Under the pieces are notes generated by a model. The model searched no databases. It was not told where the DNA came from and worked only from the letters and a program-made list of their open reading frames with translations. The translations under genes and the position numbers were made by a program. From positions 930,001 through 994,000 of the forward strand of contig CAVYRN010000005.1 in the NCBI GenBank assembly GCA_963771015.1: a DNA stretch of 64,000 nt, read 5' to 3'. Shown here piece after piece: positions 31,772-40,915 of this stretch (the stretch's first letter is position 1; each line of letters opens with the position of its first letter). The stretch comes from CAVSJJ01 sp963771015 (GTDB taxonomy: Bacteria > Actinomycetota > Actinomycetes > Actinomycetales > Dermatophilaceae).

Positions 31772-33847
31772 TCAGCCCAGCACGTCGATGACGAAGGCCA
31801 TGATCTCGGCCTCGTAGTCCAGATGGGCCAGCCGACCCGCGGGACCGACGTGCGCCCCCGGGCCGGTCTCGGCCCGGAACAGGACGACCGCGTCGTCGGC
31901 CTGGACCGACCGCAGCTTGGCGACCCATTTGGCCGGCTCGTGGACGAGCACCCGCGGGTCGTGCAGCGCCCCCGTGACGAGCAGGGTCGGCCAGGGCGGC
32001 TCGGGGAGGTTCTCGTAGGGCGTGTAGTCACGCATCCACTGGTATGCCGCGGGCTCGTGCGGGTCGCCCCACTCCTCCCACTCGGCCACCGTGAGAGGGA
32101 CGGCGTCGTCGAGCATCGAGTTGATGCAGTCGACGAACGGCACCTCCGCGACGACGACCCGCCACCGGTCCGGGCGCATCGTCATCACCGCGCCCTGGAG
32201 CAGCCCGCCGGCGGACAGCCCTCGGGTGGCCACCTTGTCGGCGGCGATGAGGCCGCGCTCGACGAGGCCGTCGGCGACGTCGATGAGGTCGGTGAACGTC
32301 GTCACCTTGGCAGCCAGATGGCCCTGGTCCCACCAGGTCCGGCCGCCCTCGCCACCACCGCGGACGTGGGCGAGGGCGTAGACGAACCCACGGTCCAGCC
32401 ACTCGGGCAGCATCGTCTCGAACACCGGCCAGTCGCACGACTCGTACGCCCCGTAGGCCCAGATCAGCCCGGGGGCGGTGCCGTCCAGCGGCGTGCCTGC
32501 GGCATACGCGATCGTCACCGGCACCGGCGTGCCGTCCCGGGCCGGAACGGAGATGCGCTCGGTGACGTACCGGGACCGCTCGAGCCCGGGCGCCTCGGCC
32601 CGGTGGACCACCCGCCACTCCGGTTCGGCGGGCGGCCCCTCGAACGGCACCATCGACCACACCGACGGGTCGACGAGCGAGGTCTCCTCGACGACGACCC
32701 CCTCGGCGTCGTAGTCGTGGTTCGGCCCGAGGCGGAGCGTGGCGTACGGCGCGGCTTGGAGCACCCGCGGGCCCTCGAGCCGGTCACCGAGACCCCGCCA
32801 GGTCTCGTAGACCGGCCGGGCGTCGACCCGCCAGCCGAGGACGAGGTGCCCGGCGAAGGCGTTGCAGGAGTCGAGCCGCCGGCCGTCCCGACCGGGCACG
32901 AGGTCGCGCCAGGTGGGCCGTTCCTCCCGCCAGGTCGCGACGTCGGCCGCCAGGAGCCGGAACTCCGTCGACCCCTCGTTCGTCACGACGAGCCAGCGGC
33001 CGCCGCGGTCGGTGCGCTGGTGCTCGACCGTGTCCTCGACCCCGGCCATGCGCGGACGCACCGGCAGCGGCGACGCCGTCGGGTCGTGTGCGTCGATCGC
33101 CCACTCCTGTCGCGTCGTGCGGCTCGTCGCGCTGACGAGGACCCAGTCCCCGCTGCGGGTGCGGCGCAGGTCGAGCTCGAAGTGGCGGTCGTCCTCCTGG
33201 AGAACGAGCTCGTCGGTGCCGACCGGCGTGCCCAGCCGGTGCCGCCACACCTGGAACGGACGGTAGGCCTCGTCGTGGACGGTGTAGTAGAAGGCCGACC
33301 CGTCCGCCGTGAAGGCCCCGCCGTAGTAGGTCCGCCCCACCCGCTCGGCCAGGTCCTTCCCGGTGTCCACATGTCGGAACCGGAGCTCGTAGACCTCGTC
33401 GCCGGTGAGGTCGACGGAGTAGGCCAACAGCCTGCCGTCATCGCTGGCGATCGACAGGCCCAGCTCGGCGTATGCCGCGTCGCCGAGATCGCCGAGGTCG
33501 AGGACCGTCGCGACGGCCTCCGGGTCCCCCTGCGGCCATCGCACCGTCCGGGGGTACTCGGCACCGGACGGGTACCCGACCTGGTAGGTGAATCCGCCCT
33601 CGTTCCAAGGGCATCCGCTCACCTCTGCCGGCTCGCGCCGACGCAGCGACGCGGCGATGTCGTCCCTCAGCCCCCGCTGCGGCTCGGTCGCCGCGTCGTA
33701 GTAGGCCCGCTCGGCGTCGAGGTACGCCAGCAGATCCGGGTCGTCGTGGTCACGCATCCAGTACCACGGGTCGTCCACCCGCTGGCCGTGGAGGTCACGC
33801 GTGTGGGGGCGGCGGGCAACATTCGGATGACGAAACGAAAAATTCAC
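31772..33847 (-). CDS. ptrB: Oligopeptidase B-like S9 prolyl oligopeptidase
   Basis: About 691 aa. An N-terminal beta-propeller begins with VDDPWYWMRDHDDPDLLAYL. The C-terminal catalytic domain has the nucleophile in TRGLSAGGLL, the acid around TGALHDPRVLVHEPAKW and the His in GPGAHVGPAG. It cleaves short peptides, usually after basic residues, in the cytosol. The start is uncertain: GTG at 33847 or TTG at 33853, both in AT-rich DNA without a clear ribosome site. It is divergent from the peptide ABC importer, a sensible pairing. Confidence 0.9.
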   Translation of the reverse strand: MNFSFRHPNVARRPHTRDLHGQRVDDPWYWMRDHDDPDLLAYLDAERAYYDAATEPQRGLRDDIAASLRRREPAEVSGCPWNEGGFTYQVGYPSGAEYPRTVRWPQGDPEAVATVLDLGDLGDAAYAELGLSIASDDGRLLAYSVDLTGDEVYELRFRHVDTGKDLAERVGRTYYGGAFTADGSAFYYTVHDEAYRPFQVWRHRLGTPVGTDELVLQEDDRHFELDLRRTRSGDWVLVSATSRTTRQEWAIDAHDPTASPLPVRPRMAGVEDTVEHQRTDRGGRWLVVTNEGSTEFRLLAADVATWREERPTWRDLVPGRDGRRLDSCNAFAGHLVLGWRVDARPVYETWRGLGDRLEGPRVLQAAPYATLRLGPNHDYDAEGVVVEETSLVDPSVWSMVPFEGPPAEPEWRVVHRAEAPGLERSRYVTERISVPARDGTPVPVTIAYAAGTPLDGTAPGLIWAYGAYESCDWPVFETMLPEWLDRGFVYALAHVRGGGEGGRTWWDQGHLAAKVTTFTDLIDVADGLVERGLIAADKVATRGLSAGGLLQGAVMTMRPDRWRVVVAEVPFVDCINSMLDDAVPLTVAEWEEWGDPHEPAAYQWMRDYTPYENLPEPPWPTLLVTGALHDPRVLVHEPAKWVAKLRSVQADDAVVLFRAETGPGAHVGPAGRLAHLDYEAEIMAFVIDVLG

Positions 33848-33946
33848 AATCAAAACCTAGCCAATGCCGTCAAATCTCCGTCATGATCTGCGCATCGCTC
33901 AAGGGACGCCCGGTTCCACGAGCCTGTGCCAAGGGAATCGATAGCC
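33848..33946. promoter_or_regulatory. AT-rich divergent promoter region (oligopeptidase / peptide importer)
   Basis: A run of A and T unusual for this genome (about 33835-33880) separates the two start sites and probably contains both promoters. No palindromic operator was recognised. Confidence 0.45.
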
Positions 33947-35830
33947 ATGCGGGTCCGTCTCCTGGGGCTTGTTGCCGCCCTCCTCGTCGTGCTGCTGCCG
34001 GCGACCGCCAACGCCGCCTCGACGCCGACCCCGTCGGCCTCGGCCACCGGCGGCTCGACCGAGAAGAAGGTCCTCACGGTCGGCATCATCAACGACATCG
34101 ACTCCCTCAACCCGTTCGTCGGGTTCGTCGTCGAGTCCTACGAGGTGTGGGGTCTGATGTACGACACCCTCACCGGCTACAGCGCCAAGGACTTCTCCGC
34201 CGTCCCGGGCCTGGCCAAGTCGTGGACCACCTCGGCCGACGGGAAGACGTGGACCTACACCCTGCAGTCCGGGGTGAAGTGGTCCGACGGGACGCCGCTG
34301 ACCGCCCACGACGCGGCATACACCTTCAACCGGATCATCAACGGGAACGCCGAGCAGACCAACTACGGCAACTACGTGGCCAACATCGTCAAGGCCGAGG
34401 CTCCCGATGACACCACGCTCATCCTCACGACCAAGACGCCGAGCCCGACGATGCTCCACCTCGCGGTGCCGATCCTTCCCGAGCACATCTGGAAGCAGGT
34501 CAGTGAGAAGCAGGTCTCGACGTTCAAGAACGACCCCAGCGGCACCCCGGCACCGGTCGGCTCCGGGCCGTACGTCCTCGCCGAGCGCAAGGTCGGCCAG
34601 TACGTGCGCCTCACCGCCAACAAGGACTACTGGGGTGGCGCACCGCACATGGACGAGGTCGTCTTCCGCGTCTACTCCAGCGCCGAGGCGCTCGCCCAGG
34701 CCCTGCGCAAGGGCGAGATCGACATCGCCGACAGCCTCGAGGCCAACGTCTTCAACTCGCTCAAGGGTGTCGACGGGATCACGACCGTCGCGGCGAAGTA
34801 CTCCGGCTTCAACGAGATCGCCTTCAACTACGGCGCGGCGCTCACCAACGGCACCCCGATCGGTGACGGCCACCCGGCGCTGAAGGACAAGCGCGTCCGG
34901 GTCGCCCTCGCGCACGCCGTCGACCTCAACACGATCCTGCAGCGCGCCGCCGGCGGCTACGGCTCGGTGGCCACCGGGGTCATCCCATCGATGTACTCGT
35001 CGCTGCACTACGAGGCACCCCAGCCCTACGACTTCAACATCGCCGAGGCCAACAAGCTGCTCGACGAGGCCGGCTACAAGCGCGGGGCCGACGGCATCCG
35101 GAGGATGCCCGACGGAACCCACCCGCTGAAGTTCCGCTTCTTCGCCCGCTCCGAGTCCAAGCCCTCGCAGACGACGATGCAGTTCGTCAAGGAGTGGTTC
35201 GCCCAGGTCGGGGTCCAGATCATCCCCAAGACGATCTCCGAGGACCAGCTGACCGAGGCGGTCACGACGGGCAACTTCGACATGTTCGAGTGGGGCTGGG
35301 TCGTCGAGCCGGACCCGGACTTCCAGCTGTCGGTGTTCACCTGTGACCAGCGGTCCTACAAGGAGGGCGGCCAGATCCAGGCCGGCCTGTCCGACGGGTT
35401 CTACTGCAACCCGGCCTACGACGCGCTGTACGCCAAGCAGAAGACCCAGATCGACCCGGCCCAGCGGGCCGACACGGTCAAGGCGGCGCAGAAGATGCTC
35501 TACGACGACGCGCCCTACCTCGTCGAGTACTACTACGACGACCTACAGGCGTACCGCAGCGACAAGATCGCCGGGGTCGTCAACCAGCCAGAGCCGGACG
35601 GCGTCATCATCTTCCAGTACGGCACGTACACCTATCGCAACGTCATGACGAAGGCCGACTACGACGCGGCCAACGCCAAGGCGACCGGCACGACCGACGC
35701 GGCCGCCACGACCTCGGGTGGCTCGTCCACCGGGCTGTTCGTCGGTGGTGCCGTCGCGCTCGTGGTTCTGCTGGGTGGCGGGTTCCTCCTCATGCGTCGC
35801 AACCGGCAGACGGCGGCCGACCGCGAGTGA
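33947..35830 (+). CDS. Peptide ABC importer, substrate-binding protein with C-terminal anchor
   Basis: 627 aa. A Sec signal peptide (LLGLVAALLVVLLPATANA) is cut at an ordinary site with no lipobox Cys. The SBP_bac_5 core follows, with NDIDSLNPFVGF and GVKWSDGTPLTAHDAAYTFN. The C-terminus has a spacer of Thr/Ala/Ser, then a TM helix (GLFVGGAVALVVLLGGGFLL) and a basic tail RRNRQ, so the protein is tethered by its C-terminus instead of by lipid. It delivers oligopeptides to the permease pair encoded next. The ATG at 33947 is the first after the AT-rich promoter; the ATG 21 bp upstream in frame is a weaker choice. Confidence 0.92.
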   Translation: MRVRLLGLVAALLVVLLPATANAASTPTPSASATGGSTEKKVLTVGIINDIDSLNPFVGFVVESYEVWGLMYDTLTGYSAKDFSAVPGLAKSWTTSADGKTWTYTLQSGVKWSDGTPLTAHDAAYTFNRIINGNAEQTNYGNYVANIVKAEAPDDTTLILTTKTPSPTMLHLAVPILPEHIWKQVSEKQVSTFKNDPSGTPAPVGSGPYVLAERKVGQYVRLTANKDYWGGAPHMDEVVFRVYSSAEALAQALRKGEIDIADSLEANVFNSLKGVDGITTVAAKYSGFNEIAFNYGAALTNGTPIGDGHPALKDKRVRVALAHAVDLNTILQRAAGGYGSVATGVIPSMYSSLHYEAPQPYDFNIAEANKLLDEAGYKRGADGIRRMPDGTHPLKFRFFARSESKPSQTTMQFVKEWFAQVGVQIIPKTISEDQLTEAVTTGNFDMFEWGWVVEPDPDFQLSVFTCDQRSYKEGGQIQAGLSDGFYCNPAYDALYAKQKTQIDPAQRADTVKAAQKMLYDDAPYLVEYYYDDLQAYRSDKIAGVVNQPEPDGVIIFQYGTYTYRNVMTKADYDAANAKATGTTDAAATTSGGSSTGLFVGGAVALVVLLGGGFLLMRRNRQTAADRE

Positions 35831-36810
35831 ACGCCACCGTCCGATGGGTGGCCGGGAAGGTCGGCACGTCAGCGCTGACCCTCCTGTTCGTCCTCGTGTT
35901 CAACTTCTTCCTGTTCCGGATGCTGCCCGGAGACGCGGTGAAGAGCTACACCCGGGGTCGGCAGATCGACCCCGCGCAGCTCGCCGCGCTCCGGCGCAGC
36001 CTCCATCTCGACGACTCGCTCTGGGTGCAGTTCTGGTCCTACCTGCGCAACCCCTTCAACCCCGACGTGCTGTCGCTGCAGTTCCGGCAGCCGGTGTTCT
36101 CGGTGATCGGCGAGCGGGTGTGGCCCACCGTGCTGCTCGTCGGCACCGCGACGATCCTCGCCACGGTGTTCGGGACCTGGATGGGCATCCGGGGAGCGTG
36201 GCGGGCCGGTAGCCGGTTCGACAGGACCGCGACGACCTTCTCGATCATCCTGTACGCCATGCCGGAGTTCTGGCTCGGCATGCTCCTGCTCATCCTGTTC
36301 TCCGCCGGCATCGGCTTCATGCCCGGGATCTTTCCCAGCGGTGGGATGACCTCGGTCGGGATCGACGGAGGGATGGGCGCCCAGCTGGGCGACGTGCTCC
36401 TCCACCTGACCCTCCCGGTGGCCACCCTCACCCTCGCCTACCTCGCCGAGTACACGCTCGTCATGCGCTCCTCGCTGCTGGACGAGATCGGGTCGGACTA
36501 CCTGGTGACCGCCAAGGCCAAGGGGCTGCGCGACGACCTGGTCCGCCGCCGGCATGCGGTACCCAACGCCATGCTGCCGACGATGACGCTCATCTTCCTC
36601 AACCTCGGCTTCATCATCGGCGGCGCCATCACCGTCGAGTCGGTGTTCTCCTGGCCGGGACTGGGCCAGCTCACGTACCAGGCCCTGCGCGGCCCCGACG
36701 TGCCCCTGCTCCAGGCGATCTTCCTCGTCATCTCGGTCGGGGTGGTCCTCGCGAACCTGTTCGCCGACCTGCTGTACGGCGTTCTCGACCCCCGAGTGAG
36801 GACGGCATGA
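35827..36810 (+). CDS. Peptide ABC importer permease 1 (DppB-like)
   Basis: 327 aa; the GTG start overlaps the SBP stop (GTGA). Six membrane helices, the family N-terminal region FRMLPGD, and the cytosolic EAA loop near DYLVTAKAKGLRDDLVRRRHAVPNAMLPT that docks on the ATPases. With the next gene it forms the heterodimeric channel. Confidence 0.94.
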   Translation: MNATVRWVAGKVGTSALTLLFVLVFNFFLFRMLPGDAVKSYTRGRQIDPAQLAALRRSLHLDDSLWVQFWSYLRNPFNPDVLSLQFRQPVFSVIGERVWPTVLLVGTATILATVFGTWMGIRGAWRAGSRFDRTATTFSIILYAMPEFWLGMLLLILFSAGIGFMPGIFPSGGMTSVGIDGGMGAQLGDVLLHLTLPVATLTLAYLAEYTLVMRSSLLDEIGSDYLVTAKAKGLRDDLVRRRHAVPNAMLPTMTLIFLNLGFIIGGAITVESVFSWPGLGQLTYQALRGPDVPLLQAIFLVISVGVVLANLFADLLYGVLDPRVRTA

Positions 36811-37754
36811 GCCCCGCCGACGCCCCGGTCGATGCACCCGCCGACACCCCGCCGTCGGTCTCCTCGATGAGCCCGCGCGCCATCGCCTGGCAGCGGCGCC
36901 GTCGCAGCATGGGCCGGTTCTGGCGCGAGTTCCGGCGCAACCGGGCCGGGCTCGTCGGCCTCGCCATGCTCGCGGCATTCGTCCTCGTCGCCGCGCTTGC
37001 TCCGGTGCTCGCCAACAGCGACGGCCTGCTCGTCACGAAGGCCACGGCGCCCTCGCTCGCGCCGCCGAGCGCCGGGTACCTCCTCGGGACCGACGAGAAC
37101 GGGCGGTCGGTGCTCACCCTGCTCATCTGGGGTTCGCGGGTGTCGCTCGTCGTCGGGCTCGCCTCCACCGCCATCTCGATGGTCATCGGGACCTTCTTCG
37201 GCATCGCGGCGGGTCACTTCCGCGGCTGGGGCGGCGAGGCGTTCAACCGGGTGACCGACTGGTTCCTCGTCATCCCGTTCCTGCCGCTCGCCATCGTCCT
37301 GGCCAGCGTCCGCGGCGCCTCCCTCGTCAACGTCATCGTCATCATCGGCATCACCTCGTGGCCGGGCACCGCACGGCTCGTACGCGCCCAGACGCTGGCG
37401 ATCGAGGGCCGGCCCTACCTCGAGCGGGCCACCGTGCTCGGCGCCGGCCACTGGCACCGGATGAGCCGGCACGTCCTGCCCAACGTCATGCCGCTCGTCC
37501 TGGCCAACACCACCCTCACCGTGGCCATCGCGATCCTCTCCGAGACGACGCTGTCCTTCCTCGGGCTCGGCGACCCCACCCACGTCTCCTGGGGCACGAT
37601 GCTCGACGGCGCCCAGTCCACCGGTGCGATCACCTCCGGGAAGTGGTGGTACGTCCTGCCTCCCGGGATCGCCGTCGTCCTCGTCGTGCTCGCCTTCATG
37701 CTCGTCGGACGCGCCCTCGAGGCCGTCCTCACGCCGCGGGCGACGGAGCGCTGA
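36807..37754 (+). CDS. Peptide ABC importer permease 2 (DppC-like)
   Basis: 315 aa; ATGA overlap with permease 1. A basic N-terminal cytosolic segment (WQRRRRSMGRFWREFRRNR) precedes the first helix, then LLGTDENGRSVLTLLIWGSRVSL, the DppC hallmark, and the EAA loop at LERATVLGAGHWHRMSRHVLPNVMPL. Confidence 0.94.
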   Translation: MSPADAPVDAPADTPPSVSSMSPRAIAWQRRRRSMGRFWREFRRNRAGLVGLAMLAAFVLVAALAPVLANSDGLLVTKATAPSLAPPSAGYLLGTDENGRSVLTLLIWGSRVSLVVGLASTAISMVIGTFFGIAAGHFRGWGGEAFNRVTDWFLVIPFLPLAIVLASVRGASLVNVIVIIGITSWPGTARLVRAQTLAIEGRPYLERATVLGAGHWHRMSRHVLPNVMPLVLANTTLTVAIAILSETTLSFLGLGDPTHVSWGTMLDGAQSTGAITSGKWWYVLPPGIAVVLVVLAFMLVGRALEAVLTPRATER

Positions 37755-38782
37755 TGACGACGACCTCTCCCGCGCCCGCCGGCTCGACCCCGGCCGCCGA
37801 CGGCCCGCTGCTCCAGATCGAGGACCTGCACGTCACGTATGCCGCCCGCACCGGTCCGGTCCCGGCCGTGCGCGGGGTCGACCTCACCGTCTCGGCCGGC
37901 GAGGTCGTCGGCCTGGCCGGCGAGTCCGGGTGCGGCAAGTCGACCGTCGCCTCGTCGGTGCTGCGGCTGCTGCCGGCATCGGCATCGGTGAGCGGCCGGA
38001 TCCTCCTCGAGGGCGAGAACGTGCTCGACATGACGTGGGGGCGGGTCCGCGACATCCGGTGGGCGGAGGCGTCCATGGTGTTCCAGGGGGCCCTGCACTC
38101 GCTCAACCCGGTGCAGCGAGTGCTCCGCCAGGTCGCCGAGCCGATCCTGCTGCACGAGCAGGTGAGCGCGGACGAGGCCCGCGGCCGGGCCATCGACCTG
38201 CTCGCTCAGGTGGGCATCCCGGCGAGCCGGGCCACGGCATACCCGCACCAGCTCTCGGGCGGTCAGCGGCAGCGCGTCATGATCGCCATGTCGCTCGCCT
38301 GCAACCCCCGGCTCCTCATCGCGGACGAGCCGACGACCGCGCTCGACGTCATGGTCCAGGCCCAGATCCTCGCCCTGCTCAAGGAGCTCGTCCGCGAGCG
38401 CGGGCTCGGCCTGGTCATCATCAGCCACGACCTGTCCGTCCTTGCCGCCGAGTGCGACCGCGTCAACGTCATGTATGCCGGCCGGGTCGTCGAGAGCGGC
38501 GACGCCAAGGGCGTGTTCGACGCGCCGCGTCACCCGTACGCGGCCGGCCTGTCCGGGGCGTTCCCGACGATCGGCGAGCTGGGCTCCCGCTACCGGCCGG
38601 CCGGGCTCGCGGGCGACCCGCCGGACCTTGCCGAGCTGCCCGACGGGTGTGCCTTCCACCCGCGCTGCCCCCGATCCCGCGACGACTGCCGTTCCGGTGA
38701 CGTCCGGCTGGAGCCGCTCGACGGCCGCGAGGTCGCCTGCCTGCACCCCGTGACCCCCGCGACCCCGGAGGAGGCGCGATGA
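37754..38782 (+). CDS. Peptide ABC importer ATPase 1 (DppD-like)
   Basis: 342 aa; TGATG overlap with permease 2. Walker A GESGCGKST, signature LSGGQRQRV, Walker B LLIADEPTTALD, and the C-terminal oligopeptide motif with Cys residues CAFHPRCPRSRDDC, an iron-sulfur-like Cys set found in DppD/OppD. It energises import together with ATPase 2. Confidence 0.95.
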   Translation: MTTTSPAPAGSTPAADGPLLQIEDLHVTYAARTGPVPAVRGVDLTVSAGEVVGLAGESGCGKSTVASSVLRLLPASASVSGRILLEGENVLDMTWGRVRDIRWAEASMVFQGALHSLNPVQRVLRQVAEPILLHEQVSADEARGRAIDLLAQVGIPASRATAYPHQLSGGQRQRVMIAMSLACNPRLLIADEPTTALDVMVQAQILALLKELVRERGLGLVIISHDLSVLAAECDRVNVMYAGRVVESGDAKGVFDAPRHPYAAGLSGAFPTIGELGSRYRPAGLAGDPPDLAELPDGCAFHPRCPRSRDDCRSGDVRLEPLDGREVACLHPVTPATPEEAR

Positions 38783-39798
38783 CGGCCGACGACCACAGCG
38801 CAACGCCGGTCGCCACGCCGGGCAGCGCAGCTCCGACGGGCTCCGGACCCCAGCTCGCGGTTCACGACCTCCACGTGACGTTCCGCCGGGGCCGTGAGGT
38901 CGTCCGCGCGGTCGACGGCGTGGACCTCGCGGTCGACCGCGGCGAGATCCTCGCGCTCGTCGGGGAGTCCGGATGTGGCAAGTCGACCCTGGCGCGTGCC
39001 CTGCTCGGGCTCATCCAGCCCACGAGCGGTGGCGTGTCACACGACGGGGACGCGTTGCCGCGCAAGGCCGCCGCACTCAAGGCGTACCGACGTCACGTCC
39101 AGCTCGTCCTCCAGGACCCGGCCGGCGCGCTGAACCCGCGACACAGCGTCTTCGAGGCGGTCGCCGAAGGGCTGCGGATCCACCACGTGCCCGGCGACGA
39201 GGTCGAGCTCGTGTCGGCGGCGCTGTCCAAGGCCGGGCTGCGGCCGCCGGAGAAGTTCTTCCTCCGCTACCCGCACGAGCTGTCCGGGGGCCAGCGCCAG
39301 CGCGTCGTCATCGCCGGCGCGCTCGTCCTCGAGCCGGACGTCATCGTCGCCGACGAGCCGGTGTCGGCCCTCGACGCCTCGGTGCGCGGCGAGATCCTCG
39401 CCCTGCTGCTCAAGCTGCGCGACGAGCTCGGCCTCACCGTCGTCGTCGTCACCCACGACCTCGGCCTGGCGTGGAACATCGCCGACCGGATCGCCGTCAT
39501 GTACCTCGGCCGGATCGTCGAGAGCGGAACCGTCGAGGAGGTCCTCGACGGGCCGCAGCATCCCTACACCCAGGCGCTGTTGTCCGTCGTCCCCGAGATC
39601 AACGAGCTCGAGCCGGTCGTCCTGACGGGCGAGCCCCCGGACGCGACGAAGGTGCCGGACGGCTGCCGCTTCCGACCGCGGTGCCCGTTGTATGCCGCGT
39701 CCTCCGACACCGCCCTGCGGAGCCGGTGCGAGACGGAGTCACCGGCGGTCCTGACCGGCTCCGGCGCCCACGCCGCTGCCTGCCACGCCGCGCTCTGA
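38779..39798 (+). CDS. Peptide ABC importer ATPase 2 (DppF-like)
   Basis: 339 aa; ATGA overlap with ATPase 1. Walker A GESGCGKST, signature ELSGGQRQRVV, Walker B VIVADEPVSALD, and the C-terminal Cys-containing CRFRPRCPLYAASS. It completes a five-gene transporter without gaps, so all subunits are made from one mRNA. The convergent peptidase gene ends 28 bp away. Confidence 0.95.
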   Translation: MTADDHSATPVATPGSAAPTGSGPQLAVHDLHVTFRRGREVVRAVDGVDLAVDRGEILALVGESGCGKSTLARALLGLIQPTSGGVSHDGDALPRKAAALKAYRRHVQLVLQDPAGALNPRHSVFEAVAEGLRIHHVPGDEVELVSAALSKAGLRPPEKFFLRYPHELSGGQRQRVVIAGALVLEPDVIVADEPVSALDASVRGEILALLLKLRDELGLTVVVVTHDLGLAWNIADRIAVMYLGRIVESGTVEEVLDGPQHPYTQALLSVVPEINELEPVVLTGEPPDATKVPDGCRFRPRCPLYAASSDTALRSRCETESPAVLTGSGAHAAACHAAL

Positions 39799-39825
39799 CC
39801 CCGGAGAAGCCGACCGGCCCGCTGG

Positions 39826-40905
39826 TCAGCGAGGCCCGGAGCCCGCGAGGATCTCGCGGACCGCGTCGACGTCGAGCCCGGGGACGACATGCCCCTCGCG
39901 ACCCACGACGGTCGGTGCCGCCAGCAAGCTCGCGATCACGGCCTCCTCGGCCGCGTCGACGACCGCCTCGAAGAGGTCGTCGTGCTCGTTGCCGTGCAGC
40001 GGGGTGACGCTCGCCCGGGTTCCGCGCGGCGCCGCCAGCGTCGTGGAGCCGGCGAGGAAGATCTCCCCGCTGCCGTGGGTCGCGACACTCCCGGTCCGGG
40101 CCAAGCCCAACCCCACCCGTCGGGCCAGCCGGACACAGCCGGCCGAGTCCACCGGCGCGTCGGTCAGGACCAGCCCGACGCACGACCCCGCGTCCGGGGG
40201 CACCGGGTCCGCAACCGGTCCCGGCAGCAGGCGGCCCACCGGCATACCGCCGATCGTCAGCCGTTCTCGCACACCGAAGTTCGTCAGCAGCAGGACACCG
40301 ACGACATACCCCGACGGCAGCACGCGCGATGCCGTCCCGATGCCGCCCTTGAAGCCCAGGCAGCTCATCCCCGTGCCCGCGCCGACGGCCCCCTGCTCCG
40401 GCGCCACCCCCGAACCGACCGACGCGCGGGCCGCGGCATATGCCGCCGCGACGTCCTCCCGGGTGACCTGCATCCGCCTGGCGTCGTTGAGATGTGAGTC
40501 GTCGCACTCGCCGACGACGGGGATGACGACGTCGGTGCCGACCTCCTCGTTCGCCTCGATCATCAGCTCGCACGCCGCGTCGTAGACCCGGCCCAGCTGC
40601 ATCGTCGAGGTGAGGAAGATCGGCGACTCGAGAAGGCCCCACTCGCCGGCCGCGAGGAAGCCCGTGCACTCGCCCGCGCCGTTGAGGACCGCGCCACCTG
40701 CTGGCACCGGCGTGCGGTACGGATCCGCCACTGGGAGAACGACACTCACACCCGTACGGGCCACGCCACGTCCCACGGGAGGGTCGGCCTCGTCGCGCCA
40801 GACGGTCGCGTGACCCACGCCGACGCCGGGCACGTCGATGATCGAGGCGGTAGGCCCACTCGGGAACCTGCCGATGACGAGGGGAAGGTCCACGACGCGT
40901 GCCAT
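39826..40905 (-). CDS. P1 family (S58, DmpA-like) aminopeptidase
   Basis: 359 aa. The N-terminus IIDVPGVGVGHATVWRD is typical of the family. The autocleavage and nucleophile region is GAGTGMSCLGFKGGIGTASR, where the peptide bond before the nucleophilic Ser is cut to form alpha and beta chains. These enzymes release N-terminal amino acids from small peptides, D-amino-acid amides or beta-peptides. It lies next to the peptide importer on the opposite strand. Its start is only ten bases from that of the divergent deacetylase. Confidence 0.88.
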   Translation of the reverse strand: MARVVDLPLVIGRFPSGPTASIIDVPGVGVGHATVWRDEADPPVGRGVARTGVSVVLPVADPYRTPVPAGGAVLNGAGECTGFLAAGEWGLLESPIFLTSTMQLGRVYDAACELMIEANEEVGTDVVIPVVGECDDSHLNDARRMQVTREDVAAAYAAARASVGSGVAPEQGAVGAGTGMSCLGFKGGIGTASRVLPSGYVVGVLLLTNFGVRERLTIGGMPVGRLLPGPVADPVPPDAGSCVGLVLTDAPVDSAGCVRLARRVGLGLARTGSVATHGSGEIFLAGSTTLAAPRGTRASVTPLHGNEHDDLFEAVVDAAEEAVIASLLAAPTVVGREGHVVPGLDVDAVREILAGSGPR

Positions 40906-40915
40906 GATGCACAGC

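Noticed and set aside
31823..33886. 687-codon plus-strand frame opposite oligopeptidase B
   Set aside because: Mirror of the real gene with no recognisable motif.
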